The position numbers were made by a program, and so were the translations under genes. A stretch of 64,000 nt of DNA from Lachnospiraceae bacterium JLR.KK002 (GTDB lineage Bacteria > Bacillota > Clostridia > Lachnospirales > Lachnospiraceae): the NCBI GenBank assembly GCA_036941025.1, contig JAYMNP010000001.1, forward strand, positions 1,302,001-1,366,000, read 5' to 3'. The notes beneath the pieces are model-generated. The model had not been told where the DNA came from. It searched no databases and was given only the letters and a program-made list of their open reading frames with translations. Positions 1 through 9,903 of this stretch are shown here, piece after piece. Each line of letters opens with the position of its first letter. Positions within the stretch are counted from its first letter, which is position 1.

Positions 1-2146
1 TATATACGCTTAATTCCACCACTTTGGGGTCAATCAGAATCAGCTTCACATCATCCGGATCCGCTTTATAGAGAATACTCATAATTATGGTGTTGATACA
101 TACGGATTTTCCGGAACCGGTGGCTCCTGCAATCAGCAGATGGGGCATTTTGGCAATATCCGCCACCACTGCCTGTCCGCCGATATCTTTTCCCGCAGTA
201 AAACAGATACCGGAGGGATGATTCTGAAATTCTTCTGTCTCTACCATATCCCGGAACCGCACCATGACATTTTCTTTGTTGGGCACCTCTATACCAACTG
301 CCGCTTTTCCGGGAATGGGGGCTTCGATACGGATATCCGCCGCTGCCAGATTTAACTTGATATCGTCTGCCAGATTTACAATTTTGCTGACTTTCACACC
401 CATTTCCGGCTGCATTTCATAACGGGTCACACTGGGCCCGCAGCTTACGTCGGTAATGGTCACATTGACGCCGAAATTCTTCAGAGTCTGCTGCAGTTTC
501 AGGGCCGTCTCCTGTAAATGCTTCCTGGAATCTCCCTGGCTTCCGGTTCCTTTTTTCAGCAGAGAAACCGGAGGAAATATATATTCCTGTTTGGGAGGCG
601 GCAAAAGAGACTCTTTGGCCGGAGAAGCCATTTCCTGCGGCTGCGCGGCCGGTTTCGATATTTCCGGTTCATTCGGCACAGCTTCCGGTTCCGGTACTTC
701 CGGTTCCGGTACTTCCGGTTCATCCGGTACAGATGCCGGGATAACCTCCGATTCCGGCGCCGTCAGTTCTTCCGCCCGGACATCTTCAGATGTCTGAGAA
801 GCTCCTGATATAATGGCAGATTCCAGCCCTGCAAACATCTCATCTGTAAAAGCGGATGTATCATTCAGTCCTGCAAACATCTCATCCGTAGAAGCGGATG
901 CATCATTTAACCCTGCAGACATCTCATCTGCAGAAGCGGATGCATCATTCACTTCTGTAAACATCTCTTCTGCAAAAGACGGTTCGGAATTGATTACCAG
1001 CGGTTCTTCTCCCGTCAGAAGTATCTCTCCGGCTGACGTATCTGTCCGGGTATTCTGCTCCATGGCCTCTGATAATTCCGGTATTTCAGATATTTTTCTG
1101 CTTCTTCTGGGGCTTCGGTGAATCTTCTCTACCACTACCGGTTCTGAGAAAAGTTCCTGGGGATGATTCGTTTCTCTTTTTACAGGCATTTCCAGAATAG
1201 ACGCCGTGGAGGGAGCTTCCGGTGAATCCCATCCCACCACATTTCTGACCGGACTGCTGTGAACTTCTTCATCCAGGGGCATATGGTTCTGAAAGCTGTT
1301 CCCCTGCAATACGGAATAAGATGTGGCTTTTCCCTGTTTTTCCTTTCCTCTGTCAGAAAACAGTTTCTCTTTTAATTCTCTGGAAAATGCCTCTGTTTCC
1401 ACCGGCAGTTTCAGTTCGCTGATATTATCAGAGCGTTCCGGAGACACCGGAAGAATCCTGGTATCCAGAGCAACGCCTTCTACTTTTCGGTCTGTCCGCC
1501 TCTGATTCTGTTCTTCCCGGCGCAGTTCTTTCTGCTCTCTGCGCCTTGCCGCATCCTCTCTGGCGGTATCATATACTTTCCTGCTCCCTTTTTTCACGCC
1601 GCCCAGGAATGAGCGTTCCGTAAGCAGCACCAGGGCAATAATTAATCCGATAACATCTGCAATATAAGCGCCTGGTTTTCCGATGGCAGGACAGAGCAAC
1701 ATAGCCAGAAGCCCGCCCAGTGCTCCGCCTCCGTTTTTATGTTCCGCCGCATACTGAAAAGACTTCTGTACCTGGTATTCGCCGGATTCTCCTGCAATCA
1801 GCTCCATAAACAGGCATAAAAATAAAATAAATACCACGCCTGCCACAAGTTTTATGACAGCAACTCTGTTATTTCGGTTAGACACAAAAAAGGCTGCTCC
1901 CACAAAAAGACATACCGGGAACAGATAAGCCATCATTCCGAACAGGCCGAAACAGAAAGCGCTTACCTTTGCTCCAATGAAACCGCCGATTCCAAAGTTG
2001 CTGATAAACAATATGATGCAGACAGCCAACAGAACCAGAAGGACCACTTCACTTCCAAATGATACCTCCTGGCTGCTGTTTTTCTTTCCTGCCGCAGTCT
2101 TTCCGCCTGTTTTTCTTTTTGTCGTATTTTCTGGTCTTGACGCCAT
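1..2146 (-). CDS. ftsK: DNA translocase FtsK/SpoIIIE family, 3' end outside window
   Basis: This is a septal or forespore DNA pump that moves chromosome ends during division or sporulation. The start ATG at 2146 follows GGGAGGAAG. About 715 codons lie in the window; the motor C-terminus runs off the left edge. Order: basic N-terminus, four hydrophobic segments (residues about 30-190), a long Pro/Glu-rich linker, then the alpha/beta motor with Walker A GATGSGKS at about residues 673-681 and [11 protein letters not shown] just before the edge. The linker carries a 14-residue tandem repeat ([14 protein letters not shown] and variants, bases about 815-975) and a short [12 protein letters not shown] run (bases about 675-720). 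Family assignment is certain; FtsK versus SpoIIIE cannot be settled here. Confidence 0.95.
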   Translation of the reverse strand, partial: MASRPENTTKRKTGGKTAAGKKNSSQEVSFGSEVVLLVLLAVCIILFISNFGIGGFIGAKVSAFCFGLFGMMAYLFPVCLFVGAAFFVSNRNNRVAVIKLVAGVVFILFLCLFMELIAGESGEYQVQKSFQYAAEHKNGGGALGGLLAMLLCPAIGKPGAYIADVIGLIIALVLLTERSFLGGVKKGSRKVYDTAREDAARRREQKELRREEQNQRRTDRKVEGVALDTRILPVSPERSDNISELKLPVETEAFSRELKEKLFSDRGKEKQGKATSYSVLQGNSFQNHMPLDEEVHSSPVRNVVGWDSPEAPSTASILEMPVKRETNHPQELFSEPVVVEKIHRSPRRSRKISEIPELSEAMEQNTRTDTSAGEILLTGEEPLVINSEPSFAEEMFTEVNDASASADEMSAGLNDASASTDEMFAGLNDTSAFTDEMFAGLESAIISGASQTSEDVRAEELTAPESEVIPASVPDEPEVPEPEVPEPEAVPNEPEISKPAAQPQEMASPAKESLLPPPKQEYIFPPVSLLKKGTGSQGDSRKHLQETALKLQQTLKNFGVNVTITDVSCGPSVTRYEMQPEMGVKVSKIVNLADDIKLNLAAADIRIEAPIPGKAAVGIEVPNKENVMVRFRDMVETEEFQNHPSGICFTAGKDIGGQAVVADIAKMPHLLIAGATGSGKSVCINTIIMSILYKADPDDVKLILIDPKVVELSVY
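815..975 (-). repeat. 42-bp in-frame tandem repeat in ftsK linker
   Basis: Three to four imperfect 42-bp units encode [18 protein letters not shown] blocks in the disordered FtsK linker. Because the unit is a multiple of three, copy-number change keeps the frame. Nothing suggests a regulatory role. Confidence 0.8.
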
Positions 2147-2204
2147 ATGACTTCCTCCCAAACTGTCGTTCTTTATAGTCTATCACATCCGGAATGAAAT
2201 GTCA

Positions 2205-3026
2205 TTACCTCTTTTGTATCTGATATTCTTCATAAGCTTTGTTGAGTTCTGCACATACCAGCAGAATGTATACGCCGAAATACAGCCACAGCATTAACAG
2301 GATAATGGTGGTCAGGCTGCCGTACATGGAAAATCCGTTAAAATAGTCCACATAAACGGAGATACCGAAAGACAGCAGGGACCAGCCCACTGCACCCAGC
2401 AGACTGCCCGGAAGCTGATTTCTGACTTCTGTTTTCCGATTGGGAAGCATTTTAAACAGCATTGCAAAAAACAGCATCAGAACAGCAAGAAGGATCAGGG
2501 AGCGGAGTTTTAAAATCCCCTGTGTAATATCCGCCACAATGGGCAGATACTTCACAATCAGATGCTGCAGGCTGTTACCGAATACCATCAGTGTCAGAGA
2601 CGCCACAATGGCAACCACCAGCATAAGGGTATAAAGAATCGCACGAAACCGCAACAGAAGCCAGTTTCTGGTTTCTTCAATATCATATACGCTGTTCAGC
2701 CCATTGGTCAGGCACTGAAGTCCTTTGGCCGCAGACCATACCGCCATCACTGCCGCAGCAGATACAATTCCCACGGAATTACTGTATACCTCATGGATAA
2801 TTCCAATCAGAAACGGTGCGATATAATCGGGCATCAGCCGGTTTATGGTCTCCATCACCATGCTTTCCGTTACCGGAGTATACTGTATCAGAGATATAAA
2901 CAGCATGACAAAGGGAATCAGAGACATGATAATAAAAAATGCCGACTGTGCTGCATATGCGCTGATATTATCTTTTCTGCATTCCTCCAGAAAGGCTTTT
3001 ACTCCTGCTACTATTTTCCAAAACAT
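2205..3026 (-). CDS. YihY/BrkB family integral membrane protein
   Basis: A 273-residue polytopic membrane protein of the YihY/BrkB family (once mislabelled RNase BN). An amphipathic N-terminus with AYAAQSAFFIIMSLIPF is followed by about six membrane helices (near residues 30-50, 90-110, 130-155, 175-200, 210-230, 240-260); the tail is short and charged. The family's biochemical role is unsettled; links to envelope transport have been proposed. Its start lies 2 nt after the stop of the SpoIID-like gene, so the two are very probably cotranscribed and translationally coupled. Confidence 0.88.
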   Translation of the reverse strand: MFWKIVAGVKAFLEECRKDNISAYAAQSAFFIIMSLIPFVMLFISLIQYTPVTESMVMETINRLMPDYIAPFLIGIIHEVYSNSVGIVSAAAVMAVWSAAKGLQCLTNGLNSVYDIEETRNWLLLRFRAILYTLMLVVAIVASLTLMVFGNSLQHLIVKYLPIVADITQGILKLRSLILLAVLMLFFAMLFKMLPNRKTEVRNQLPGSLLGAVGWSLLSFGISVYVDYFNGFSMYGSLTTIILLMLWLYFGVYILLVCAELNKAYEEYQIQKR

Positions 3027-3028
3027 CT

Positions 3029-5293
3029 CTATTCCTCATTATATATGTTTTCTATGGTAATATTCTGATAAAACTTCATTAGAATCTCAATATAACTCAT
3101 ACCCTCTTTTGCCATTCCGTTGGCGCCGTTCTGGCTCATACCAATTCCATGGCCATATCCTCCGCCGTACAGCACATATCCGTCCTGAACCGGAGTGAGG
3201 GTACAGTAAGCACTGGGCAGAAGCTGCATATCCAGAGTCTCTCCGGCCTGATTCTTTAAATTTACGGCAGCAGCTCCCAGTACGCAGCGTATATTATATT
3301 CTGTCAGCAGATTTACGGTTCCTTTTTCATAGGACACGCACAGGGTCCGGATTCCTCCTCCGGCGCCCCGCTCTGCCACGGAAAGCTCTTTTACCCCGCC
3401 GAAGCCCGGAAGTTCCGCAACGGTTCCCTCCGAACCGTCCTGTTTCAGAATCTGTACATTTCCCGGACTGGCCTGGGCCCGCTCTGCTACTGCTTTATTT
3501 ATAGCTTCTGCGCTTTTACTCAGAAATACTTCTGCCTGCCAGCGAAAATAGGGGCTGTCTTTGTCGTAGGCGTTTACTTCGCTGCTTTTAATAAATTCCG
3601 CAAAATTTTCTTCTCCCTCAAGACCTGGCTCACTGTCGTCTGTCAGCAGAGAAATTCCCTGCAGATATCCGTATTTCCCGCCTTCTTCCGTATTCCACAG
3701 TCCCATATTTCCCGTATGTCCGCAGGAAGTGGAAAAAAAGTAGGCCTCTGCAATTTCTCCCTGATATTTTATCACTTCTCCGACGGTGTCGTCCACTGCA
3801 AGTTTTGTCTGTTCATTGCCTTCCTGCTTATTATATACCTGATAACTGGTACTGTCATCCACATGGGCGCCCAGTGCGGCATAATCGCCTTTCATAAGCT
3901 GAATACATGCATAACTTCTGGCACAGACTGCCTGAACGCACAATGCTTCCCTCTCATAGGAAGAAGGCATCTCGCTGGGCACTACTCCGTACAGGTATTG
4001 TTCCAGAGACAGTTCATTGACGGTTCCGTATCCTTCCGGATATTTCCGGATTTCCATAGTACCCTGATACCCCAGGGAAGTATGAGTGCCGGATGCATCG
4101 GAAAAATAGATGCGTCCATTTTCATTTTCCAGTGCGATTTTCAGATAATCGGAATCTTTTTCAAAAAATTCGGCTGCTTTTACCGGCTGTCCTGATTCGA
4201 TTGGCTGAGTTCTGTCTCCAATGGTAAGGGTACCGCCCGCATCTGTCACAAATACAGGATCTTCGTGGTAGGGGGTTCCTTCTTCATTCAGCAGCAGAAC
4301 CCGGACAATTTCAATAGAAGCAGGTTCTTTCAGAATAATACCGCACACCTGTTTATCAGCCACCACAAAATCTGCCTTCAGATTTCCGATTACCAGCTTG
4401 GATTCATCCAGTTCCTCTACTGTACCATACGTTTTGTATATTTTCAATGCACCGTTATGCTCCAGTGTTCCATAACCGGAAATCTCAATCTGTTCCTCGT
4501 TAAAGCTCAGGACTTTGCCGGAAATCAAATCTTCTTTTTTATAGATTGACGTCACCCTGCCGTCTGTCCATTCCAGATCACAGATGGTATTTGTGATGTT
4601 CTCTGTCAGTCCGGCAATGTCCAGAGAAATTTTCTGATGTTCAAACAACAGCTCTGCTTTTTCCTCACCGCTGGTATGTACAAATACATTTTTCAGCATC
4701 AGCGGCCCTTTGCATTCACTGCTGATTCCAATCATCCGGTTTCCCATCACATAGACCTGATACATGTCGTATGCATGGAAATAATTGATGCCCTCTGCCA
4801 CCTCATAATAGCCTTTCTGCGTCAGCCTCCGGGAACTTCCGTCCTCATTCTGTTCTTCTTTTTCATCCATCAGAAATACCAGGTTTTTTGCAGATACACG
4901 CCCTTCCGTATCCAGTAAATCCAGTATCTGTTCATATACGCCGTTCCACTCGGAACGTGACACCTGCTTCCAGAAAAATCCCTTCGGACAGGTCACATAC
5001 TCCTGTACGGAAAGCTGCTCCAGCAGCTTTTCCAGCTTTCCGAAAGTGAGCTTCCCATTCAGGTTCTTTCCCCCGTTTATTTCTTTTATTTTATCCTTCC
5101 ATTCTGCTTCTTCATAATATGTAAAACTCAACTGGGAAGGCAGTTCCGCCATTGCCACATATTCGCTGCTGTATTCCGGAATCACTTTTTCACCCACAGC
5201 AAACCGGATAAAAATAATTGCCAGCATCAGAATTACCACCGCCAGAGCCGCTTTCCTGAGACTTTTTTTATTTACAGAATATCTCTTTTCCAT
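3029..5293 (-). CDS. SpoIID/LytB domain protein, membrane-anchored
   Basis: A 754-residue protein with an N-terminal signal anchor (residues about 14-32) and a long extracytoplasmic region. The SpoIID/LytB domain begins near residue 430, with EQYLYGVVPSEMP, VQAVCARSYA, and the C-terminal GYGHGIGMSQNGANGMA. SpoIID-type proteins are lytic transglycosylases cutting denuded glycan strands during engulfment. This protein is about twice the length of classical SpoIID because of a roughly 400-residue N-terminal extension, so it is a relative and probably not sporulation SpoIID itself. AGGAATGTTAC precedes the ATG. It heads a two-gene unit with the BrkB-type gene. Confidence 0.88.
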   Translation of the reverse strand: MEKRYSVNKKSLRKAALAVVILMLAIIFIRFAVGEKVIPEYSSEYVAMAELPSQLSFTYYEEAEWKDKIKEINGGKNLNGKLTFGKLEKLLEQLSVQEYVTCPKGFFWKQVSRSEWNGVYEQILDLLDTEGRVSAKNLVFLMDEKEEQNEDGSSRRLTQKGYYEVAEGINYFHAYDMYQVYVMGNRMIGISSECKGPLMLKNVFVHTSGEEKAELLFEHQKISLDIAGLTENITNTICDLEWTDGRVTSIYKKEDLISGKVLSFNEEQIEISGYGTLEHNGALKIYKTYGTVEELDESKLVIGNLKADFVVADKQVCGIILKEPASIEIVRVLLLNEEGTPYHEDPVFVTDAGGTLTIGDRTQPIESGQPVKAAEFFEKDSDYLKIALENENGRIYFSDASGTHTSLGYQGTMEIRKYPEGYGTVNELSLEQYLYGVVPSEMPSSYEREALCVQAVCARSYACIQLMKGDYAALGAHVDDSTSYQVYNKQEGNEQTKLAVDDTVGEVIKYQGEIAEAYFFSTSCGHTGNMGLWNTEEGGKYGYLQGISLLTDDSEPGLEGEENFAEFIKSSEVNAYDKDSPYFRWQAEVFLSKSAEAINKAVAERAQASPGNVQILKQDGSEGTVAELPGFGGVKELSVAERGAGGGIRTLCVSYEKGTVNLLTEYNIRCVLGAAAVNLKNQAGETLDMQLLPSAYCTLTPVQDGYVLYGGGYGHGIGMSQNGANGMAKEGMSYIEILMKFYQNITIENIYNEE

Positions 5294-5537
5294 GTAACAT
5301 TCCTGTCCCTTTTAAAATTCCAAAATGACTGCCTGTCTTCAAGCGAAAAGGCTGCCTTTCTTCAAAGCAGCCCTTCCTCTTTTGTACTTTTTATCTTTCG
5401 TACCTCAGGAATCTTTTGTTATTTTCTGTCCTTCGTACTTCCCAACAGCCACTTCCGCAAAAGTGAGCATGTTTTCTTTTGAAACTTATGCGCTTATCCG
5501 CTTTTGTAAAATTCTTTTGTACATTCAAATTTTTTCT

Positions 5538-5730
5538 GAAAGTACCCCAAAATGCCGTTTCCTGCAATTTTGACTCCTAGCAAAGCCAGGTGGGTAACCG
5601 CAGCCTCTCTTCTGCCTTCCGCTGCTCAATGACGGCCTGACATCCAATTGGCAATATAAGAATCCCATAAAAGTAAATGTAGGTTCAAAATAGCAGGGTA
5701 TCGAACATTCCAGGAAATACTCTCAAATCT
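5538..5730 (-). ncRNA. ssrS: Candidate 6S RNA
   Basis: The 520-nt space between the SpoIID-like gene and the L,D-transpeptidase gene holds no credible ORF but a rod-like foldable sequence on the minus strand. An 11-bp closing stem pairs 5714-5724 with 5538-5548 (GU pairs allowed). An inner stem CCTGCTATTTTGA / TCAAAATTGCAGG has one mismatch, and GGTTACCCACC lies in the region between. Length (about 190 nt), a closing stem with an internal bulge and apical arm, and a strong own promoter match the 6S RNA architecture that traps RNA polymerase-sigma A. The identity is inferred from fold and size, not from a covariance-model hit. Confidence 0.6.
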
Positions 5731-5736
5731 AAACTG

Positions 5737-5765
5737 ATTATACCTTATTATGTCCTGATTCGCAA
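5737..5765 (-). promoter_or_regulatory. Sigma-A-type promoter of the candidate 6S RNA
   Basis: On the minus strand TTGCGA (5765-5760), a 17-bp spacer, and TATAAT (5742-5737). The predicted start near 5730 coincides with the 5' side of the closing stem. Confidence 0.65.
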
Positions 5766-5815
5766 CTAAAAATTAATGTTAATTTCATGTTTCCTTCACA
5801 AAATTTTCCATAAAG

Positions 5816-7999
5816 TTACATTTCAGCTTCAGGTTCTGCCCCTGCCGGGGATTCATCTGCAGTTCCTGACCCCGCCGGAACTGTATTTTCATCTTCCGGC
5901 TGTTCCGATTCAGGCTGAATTTCATCCCTTGGCTGTTCCGGTTCAGGCTGAGTTTCATCCTGCGGTTCTTTCGGTTCAGGCTGAACTTCTTCCTGCTCAG
6001 GCTCCAGACTGGCGGGTGCTGTCTGAGGAGCTGTATCCGCTGCAGGTGCAGTTACCGTAAGGGTAAGCTGAGCGGTTCCCAGTTTTGCAGGATTATTCGG
6101 ATTTGCCACAGTATAGGTAATCGTATAGGTTCCAGGTGCGGCAAATACTGCCATTCCTGCTCCATCAATGATATTGAGCACCTGACCGCTGGCGTCGATA
6201 ATCTGAGCTGTCACACCGGAAATGGCTGTCTGGCCCAGAACCGCTCCGACGCCCTCATATACATTGTAAGCTGCATTGGCTTCAATGGTTTTGAGCTTAT
6301 TGGCATCAATGTTGATAACTGGAGTCCGGTTGTCTGTAACCGTAATACGTTTTACGGCCTGTACGGCAGCCTGGCTGTTAGCCGGATTTGCCACTGTATA
6401 TACTACCGTGTAAGTTCCCGCCTGTTCAAAAGTATAGTCTGTTCCGGTAAATTCACTGGAAACACCTGCCGGAGTGGTCACGTTCAGCCGAATTCCTGCC
6501 GTTACATCCTGACCTGATATCAAAGCTGCCGTCACGCCTGCCCGCAGATTCAGAGCAGTTCCGATTTCCGCGTTCTGGTCCGTAACTCCGGAAATAACAG
6601 GAGCCGCAGTGTCAACTACTGTTACGGTCATTTCTTTTACTGCAACGGCTTTCTTGTTGTTTGGATTTTTTACGGTATATCTTACCGTATAAATGCCTGT
6701 CTGAGTAAATCTGTAATTCGTATACTGACTGCTGCTCAGCTTCTTAAATTTCTCTTTGTTGGGTGCTTTCACTCTGACTTCCACTTTTGAGGTCATATTC
6801 TTACCGGAAACCAGTTTTGCTTTGACACCGGATTTCAGATTCAGTACGGAGCCGTATTCCACAGTTTTCGCAGAAACAATGCCGCTGTACTTCGGTTTCT
6901 TTGTATCTCTCACCTTAACGGTGGAAGTTACTTTCGTCACCTGTTTGTTATCCGGATGGGTTACATAATAATTAATCTTATATGTTCCCAGCTTTGTCAG
7001 TTTCAGAGTACTCTTCTTATATGTTTTCTCTTTTTTGCTGCCCGGATAAATCACCTTAATCTTAATCTGCTTTGTCAGATTCTTTCCGGATGCAGTAGTT
7101 GCCTTCACATTTTTCTTTAATTTCAGGGTTGATTTATATTCTTTGGTCTGAGTTTTCTTCACACCGGAAATTTTAGCCTTTCCGGTATCGGCAACGGTAT
7201 ACACCACGTCTGCATAAGCGTTTCTTCCCAGGGCGTCTGTGACCCGGTAGGTGATTTTATAGTCGCCCAGCTTTTTGGTATTTACTTTTCCGGCATAAGC
7301 CAGATTACCGCTGATATCATTTCCAAGGGAGTCTCTTGCCACAATTCCTGTCAGTGGATTAAAATTACTTCCATAGGATACTGTTCTGGAGGCGCCGCTG
7401 GTATCAATAGAAGGCATTGCGGAGCTGTAGGGGTTGCCTGCCATGGGGTCCGTGGGGTCCCAGCCGGTTCCTGTATTGGGTACTTTAATGGATGCCGGTT
7501 TCCCCAGGGGGTCATTGGCAGAGGAACCGTAGATAATCCTGACTTCAGTTCCCAGCGGGCAGTTATCATAAATCCATTTTGCATCCGCTACGGTCAGACG
7601 GACACAGCCGTGAGAGGCTGTTGAACCCAGTTTATTGTACTGCACATAAGACTGGGATGCATAATCACCGTTCCGGTAATACCACACGGAATGAAACAGA
7701 ATGCCGTTCACAATACGGGTACAATACTGTCCATAGGAAGGCCCGTCCAGTTCATGCCATCTGTATTTATTGGGGGTATAAAAAGTTCCAAGGGGTGTGG
7801 CAGTTCCCACAGAACATACAAATGCCCGCTCCGGAGTTCCGTCTTTCCGGTATACAGTTACCACATTTGTTCCCTTGTTCACCTGTAATATGTAATTTCC
7901 TGCTCCTGCCGCCTGAGCCTCACCGGTATTCACATGAAAGAGTGAAACAGCCAGCAGAAAGCAAAGCATAATCGAAATGATTCTCTTACTTTTTTTCAT
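5816..7999 (-). CDS. Secreted L,D-transpeptidase with Ig-like repeats
   Basis: Start chosen at MKKSKRI (7999), 7 nt after GGAG; an upstream in-frame ATG at 8017 lacks this spacing. The 727-residue protein has a signal peptide ending near GEAQA, then a YkuD domain (about residues 30-165) with the catalytic signature HGCVRL and an upstream conserved His in LFHSVWYY. YkuD enzymes form 3-3 peptidoglycan cross-links or attach proteins to the wall. Five immunoglobulin-like repeats of about 85 residues follow, each ending in a GTYxxxYTVxNPxN pattern, then a Pro/Glu/Gln-rich tail. No LPXTG motif is seen. A long wall-spanning stalk is inferred. Confidence 0.88.
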   Translation of the reverse strand: MKKSKRIISIMLCFLLAVSLFHVNTGEAQAAGAGNYILQVNKGTNVVTVYRKDGTPERAFVCSVGTATPLGTFYTPNKYRWHELDGPSYGQYCTRIVNGILFHSVWYYRNGDYASQSYVQYNKLGSTASHGCVRLTVADAKWIYDNCPLGTEVRIIYGSSANDPLGKPASIKVPNTGTGWDPTDPMAGNPYSSAMPSIDTSGASRTVSYGSNFNPLTGIVARDSLGNDISGNLAYAGKVNTKKLGDYKITYRVTDALGRNAYADVVYTVADTGKAKISGVKKTQTKEYKSTLKLKKNVKATTASGKNLTKQIKIKVIYPGSKKEKTYKKSTLKLTKLGTYKINYYVTHPDNKQVTKVTSTVKVRDTKKPKYSGIVSAKTVEYGSVLNLKSGVKAKLVSGKNMTSKVEVRVKAPNKEKFKKLSSSQYTNYRFTQTGIYTVRYTVKNPNNKKAVAVKEMTVTVVDTAAPVISGVTDQNAEIGTALNLRAGVTAALISGQDVTAGIRLNVTTPAGVSSEFTGTDYTFEQAGTYTVVYTVANPANSQAAVQAVKRITVTDNRTPVINIDANKLKTIEANAAYNVYEGVGAVLGQTAISGVTAQIIDASGQVLNIIDGAGMAVFAAPGTYTITYTVANPNNPAKLGTAQLTLTVTAPAADTAPQTAPASLEPEQEEVQPEPKEPQDETQPEPEQPRDEIQPESEQPEDENTVPAGSGTADESPAGAEPEAEM

Positions 8000-8072
8000 T
8001 CTCATTCTCCAACACATTTCTGAATCGTTACATTTTCTTTACAGTTTACATACATTTCTTCTAATACACACT

Positions 8073-8101
8073 CTCCCACAGGAAATAATATCCTGTGGGA
8101 G
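8073..8101. terminator. Perfect 11-bp stem between pckA and L,D-transpeptidase genes
   Basis: CTCCCACAGGA and TCCTGTGGGAG flank a 7-nt loop. In the pckA transcript a U-run precedes rather than follows the stem, so termination is plausible but not canonical. Confidence 0.5.
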
Positions 8102-8120
8102 TTAAAAAAACATTCTGATT

Positions 8121-9800
8121 TTATAAAGTATTTGCCTCGTCTACCACTTTCTTAATTGCGGCAGCAGCGTCTTCCGGCAGCTTGTTAAATCCGCCTTCTG
8201 CTTCGTCAAGGTTTGTCACATAATTCAGTCTGTCCTGCATACGTGCTTTTAACTGCTCAATATAATCTTTGTCAGACAGATTCGGAACAAATCCTTCCCA
8301 TTCAAAGATTTCAATATCGGAGAACGGTCCCCATGGTTTGAAATCTGCTTTCTTTTCAACGATAGCTTCCAGAACACCCAGGGTATCCTTCGGCTGAACT
8401 TTCTTGCCCATAAATTCACCGGTATTGATAATGTAGCAGTCTACATTCTTGGTTTCCACCAGAGATTTGAACTTCTCATAATCGTTTACCAGCGGATAAG
8501 TACGGAATGGGTTCGCATAAGGCTCTACCACCAGTGCGTTGGGGTCTACGCCTGCTGCAAGTCTCTCGGCAGTGGACCGCTTGGTTGCAAGGGTTGCACC
8601 CATAACGGAAGCAAGGGAAGCTCCCTTTAATTTTACTACCGGCGGAATGGTGGGGTCTTTCATAATCCAGAAGATTGCATTTACCGGAGCTTCAATCTTA
8701 TCCACACGGTTCGGTGACCATAATTTGGACTTGATGGCACGTCCGTTACCGTTACGTACATCTTCTGTTACCAGAACGACCTTTCCGTCCTCATCCAGAG
8801 TTGCGGAACAGTTCTGAGCTGTCAGCAGGAATTTGTTGTCCTCACATGCAGTGGGATAATCTGCGGTCTTGTCAAAGTAAGTAGGCTCTAATGCCACGGA
8901 AGAACATGTCTCTGCATTGATGATAAATGCATCGTCGTGAAGCACTTTGATAGACGGATATTTGTTGTTGTGTTTTGCATGTGTCAGAGTAGATTTGCCG
9001 GAACCGGATAATCCGAATACTGCGGCAACATACTTGGAGCCATCTTCCAGTGTATATTCCTTCTGTCCGCCATGGCAGGAAGCGTAACCGTTTCTGTTCG
9101 CAAGGGCCCATGCCAGTGTCAGTGTTCCTTTCTTATGCTCTCCGAAATATCTCATACCCAGGATTCCTGCGCAGTTGGTATCCGTATTGAAATAGCACAG
9201 GCAGTTGGGGTCTGAAATGTCAGTCTTATCTGTTCCAACCCACTGAGGATCAGAGAAAATGTAAATATCCGGCTCGTTCTCATACAGTTTGGATGATTTG
9301 TACATCTTTACATAATTGTCAGACATATACTGGAAGTTCAGCATCCAGGAGTAAAGGAGGTTCTCTTCTCCTTCCGGAATCAGCAGATGTGCCTTTACCA
9401 TAAATTCCGGATCAAGACCGATAAATACTTCCGCATGATACATGGTTTTCCATCTGGTATCATAAACTGCATCCATCAGAATCTTATCCAGTTCCGTGGT
9501 ATTAACACCCGGCTTGCCGGTAATTCTTCTAGCAGGCGCATAACGTCCTGTGATAGAACCGTCATTGAACAGCAATACCTTCGCATCCGGCTCAAGACCA
9601 AATTCTTCGCCTCTGTATACAGGCATGTCTGTTACAACAGTTCCCGGAGAATTCTTCGCAAGCTCATATGCTTCCTTCAGGGTATTTACCTTCACTACAT
9701 TGTTGCCGTAAAATGCGGCTTCAATAATAGAACGGGTCTTTGAAAAACCAACCTTATTGGGCCCGATCTCTGTTCTTGGATAATATGCCTTTGTTGCCAT
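8121..9800 (-). CDS. pckA: Phosphoenolpyruvate carboxykinase (ATP)
   Basis: A 559-residue enzyme interconverting oxaloacetate plus ATP with PEP, CO2 and ADP. In gut anaerobes it often runs in the carboxylating direction. The P-loop kinase-1a motif GLSGSGKST and downstream metal-binding LHDDAF are intact, as is RNGNGRAIKSKLWSPNR. Length is close to the ATP-type family. AAGGAGGAAATG precedes the ATG. A TTGACA / TATGCT promoter lies upstream, so it is probably monocistronic, with the structured element at 8073-8101 behind it. Confidence 0.95.
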   Translation of the reverse strand: MATKAYYPRTEIGPNKVGFSKTRSIIEAAFYGNNVVKVNTLKEAYELAKNSPGTVVTDMPVYRGEEFGLEPDAKVLLFNDGSITGRYAPARRITGKPGVNTTELDKILMDAVYDTRWKTMYHAEVFIGLDPEFMVKAHLLIPEGEENLLYSWMLNFQYMSDNYVKMYKSSKLYENEPDIYIFSDPQWVGTDKTDISDPNCLCYFNTDTNCAGILGMRYFGEHKKGTLTLAWALANRNGYASCHGGQKEYTLEDGSKYVAAVFGLSGSGKSTLTHAKHNNKYPSIKVLHDDAFIINAETCSSVALEPTYFDKTADYPTACEDNKFLLTAQNCSATLDEDGKVVLVTEDVRNGNGRAIKSKLWSPNRVDKIEAPVNAIFWIMKDPTIPPVVKLKGASLASVMGATLATKRSTAERLAAGVDPNALVVEPYANPFRTYPLVNDYEKFKSLVETKNVDCYIINTGEFMGKKVQPKDTLGVLEAIVEKKADFKPWGPFSDIEIFEWEGFVPNLSDKDYIEQLKARMQDRLNYVTNLDEAEGGFNKLPEDAAAAIKKVVDEANTL

Positions 9801-9840
9801 TGTTTCATTTCCTCCTTAAATTTAAACTTCACTACTATAT

Positions 9841-9869
9841 AGCATATCCCTTTGTCATTTCCCTGTCAA
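9841..9869 (-). promoter_or_regulatory. Predicted pckA promoter
   Basis: Minus-strand TTGACA (9869-9864), 17-bp spacer, TATGCT (9846-9841), about 40 nt upstream of the pckA ATG. Confidence 0.55.
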
Positions 9870-9903
9870 TCTTTTTTTGTCTTTCCGTGTAAAAAAATGT
9901 TAT

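Noticed and set aside
456..1121. Plus-strand ORFs with Ser/Gly-rich repeats
   Set aside because: They mirror the FtsK linker repeats on the other strand.
5325..5573. 82-codon ORF in the space holding the candidate 6S RNA
   Set aside because: No RBS or family-like sequence, and it overlaps the 3' closing stem of the RNA candidate.
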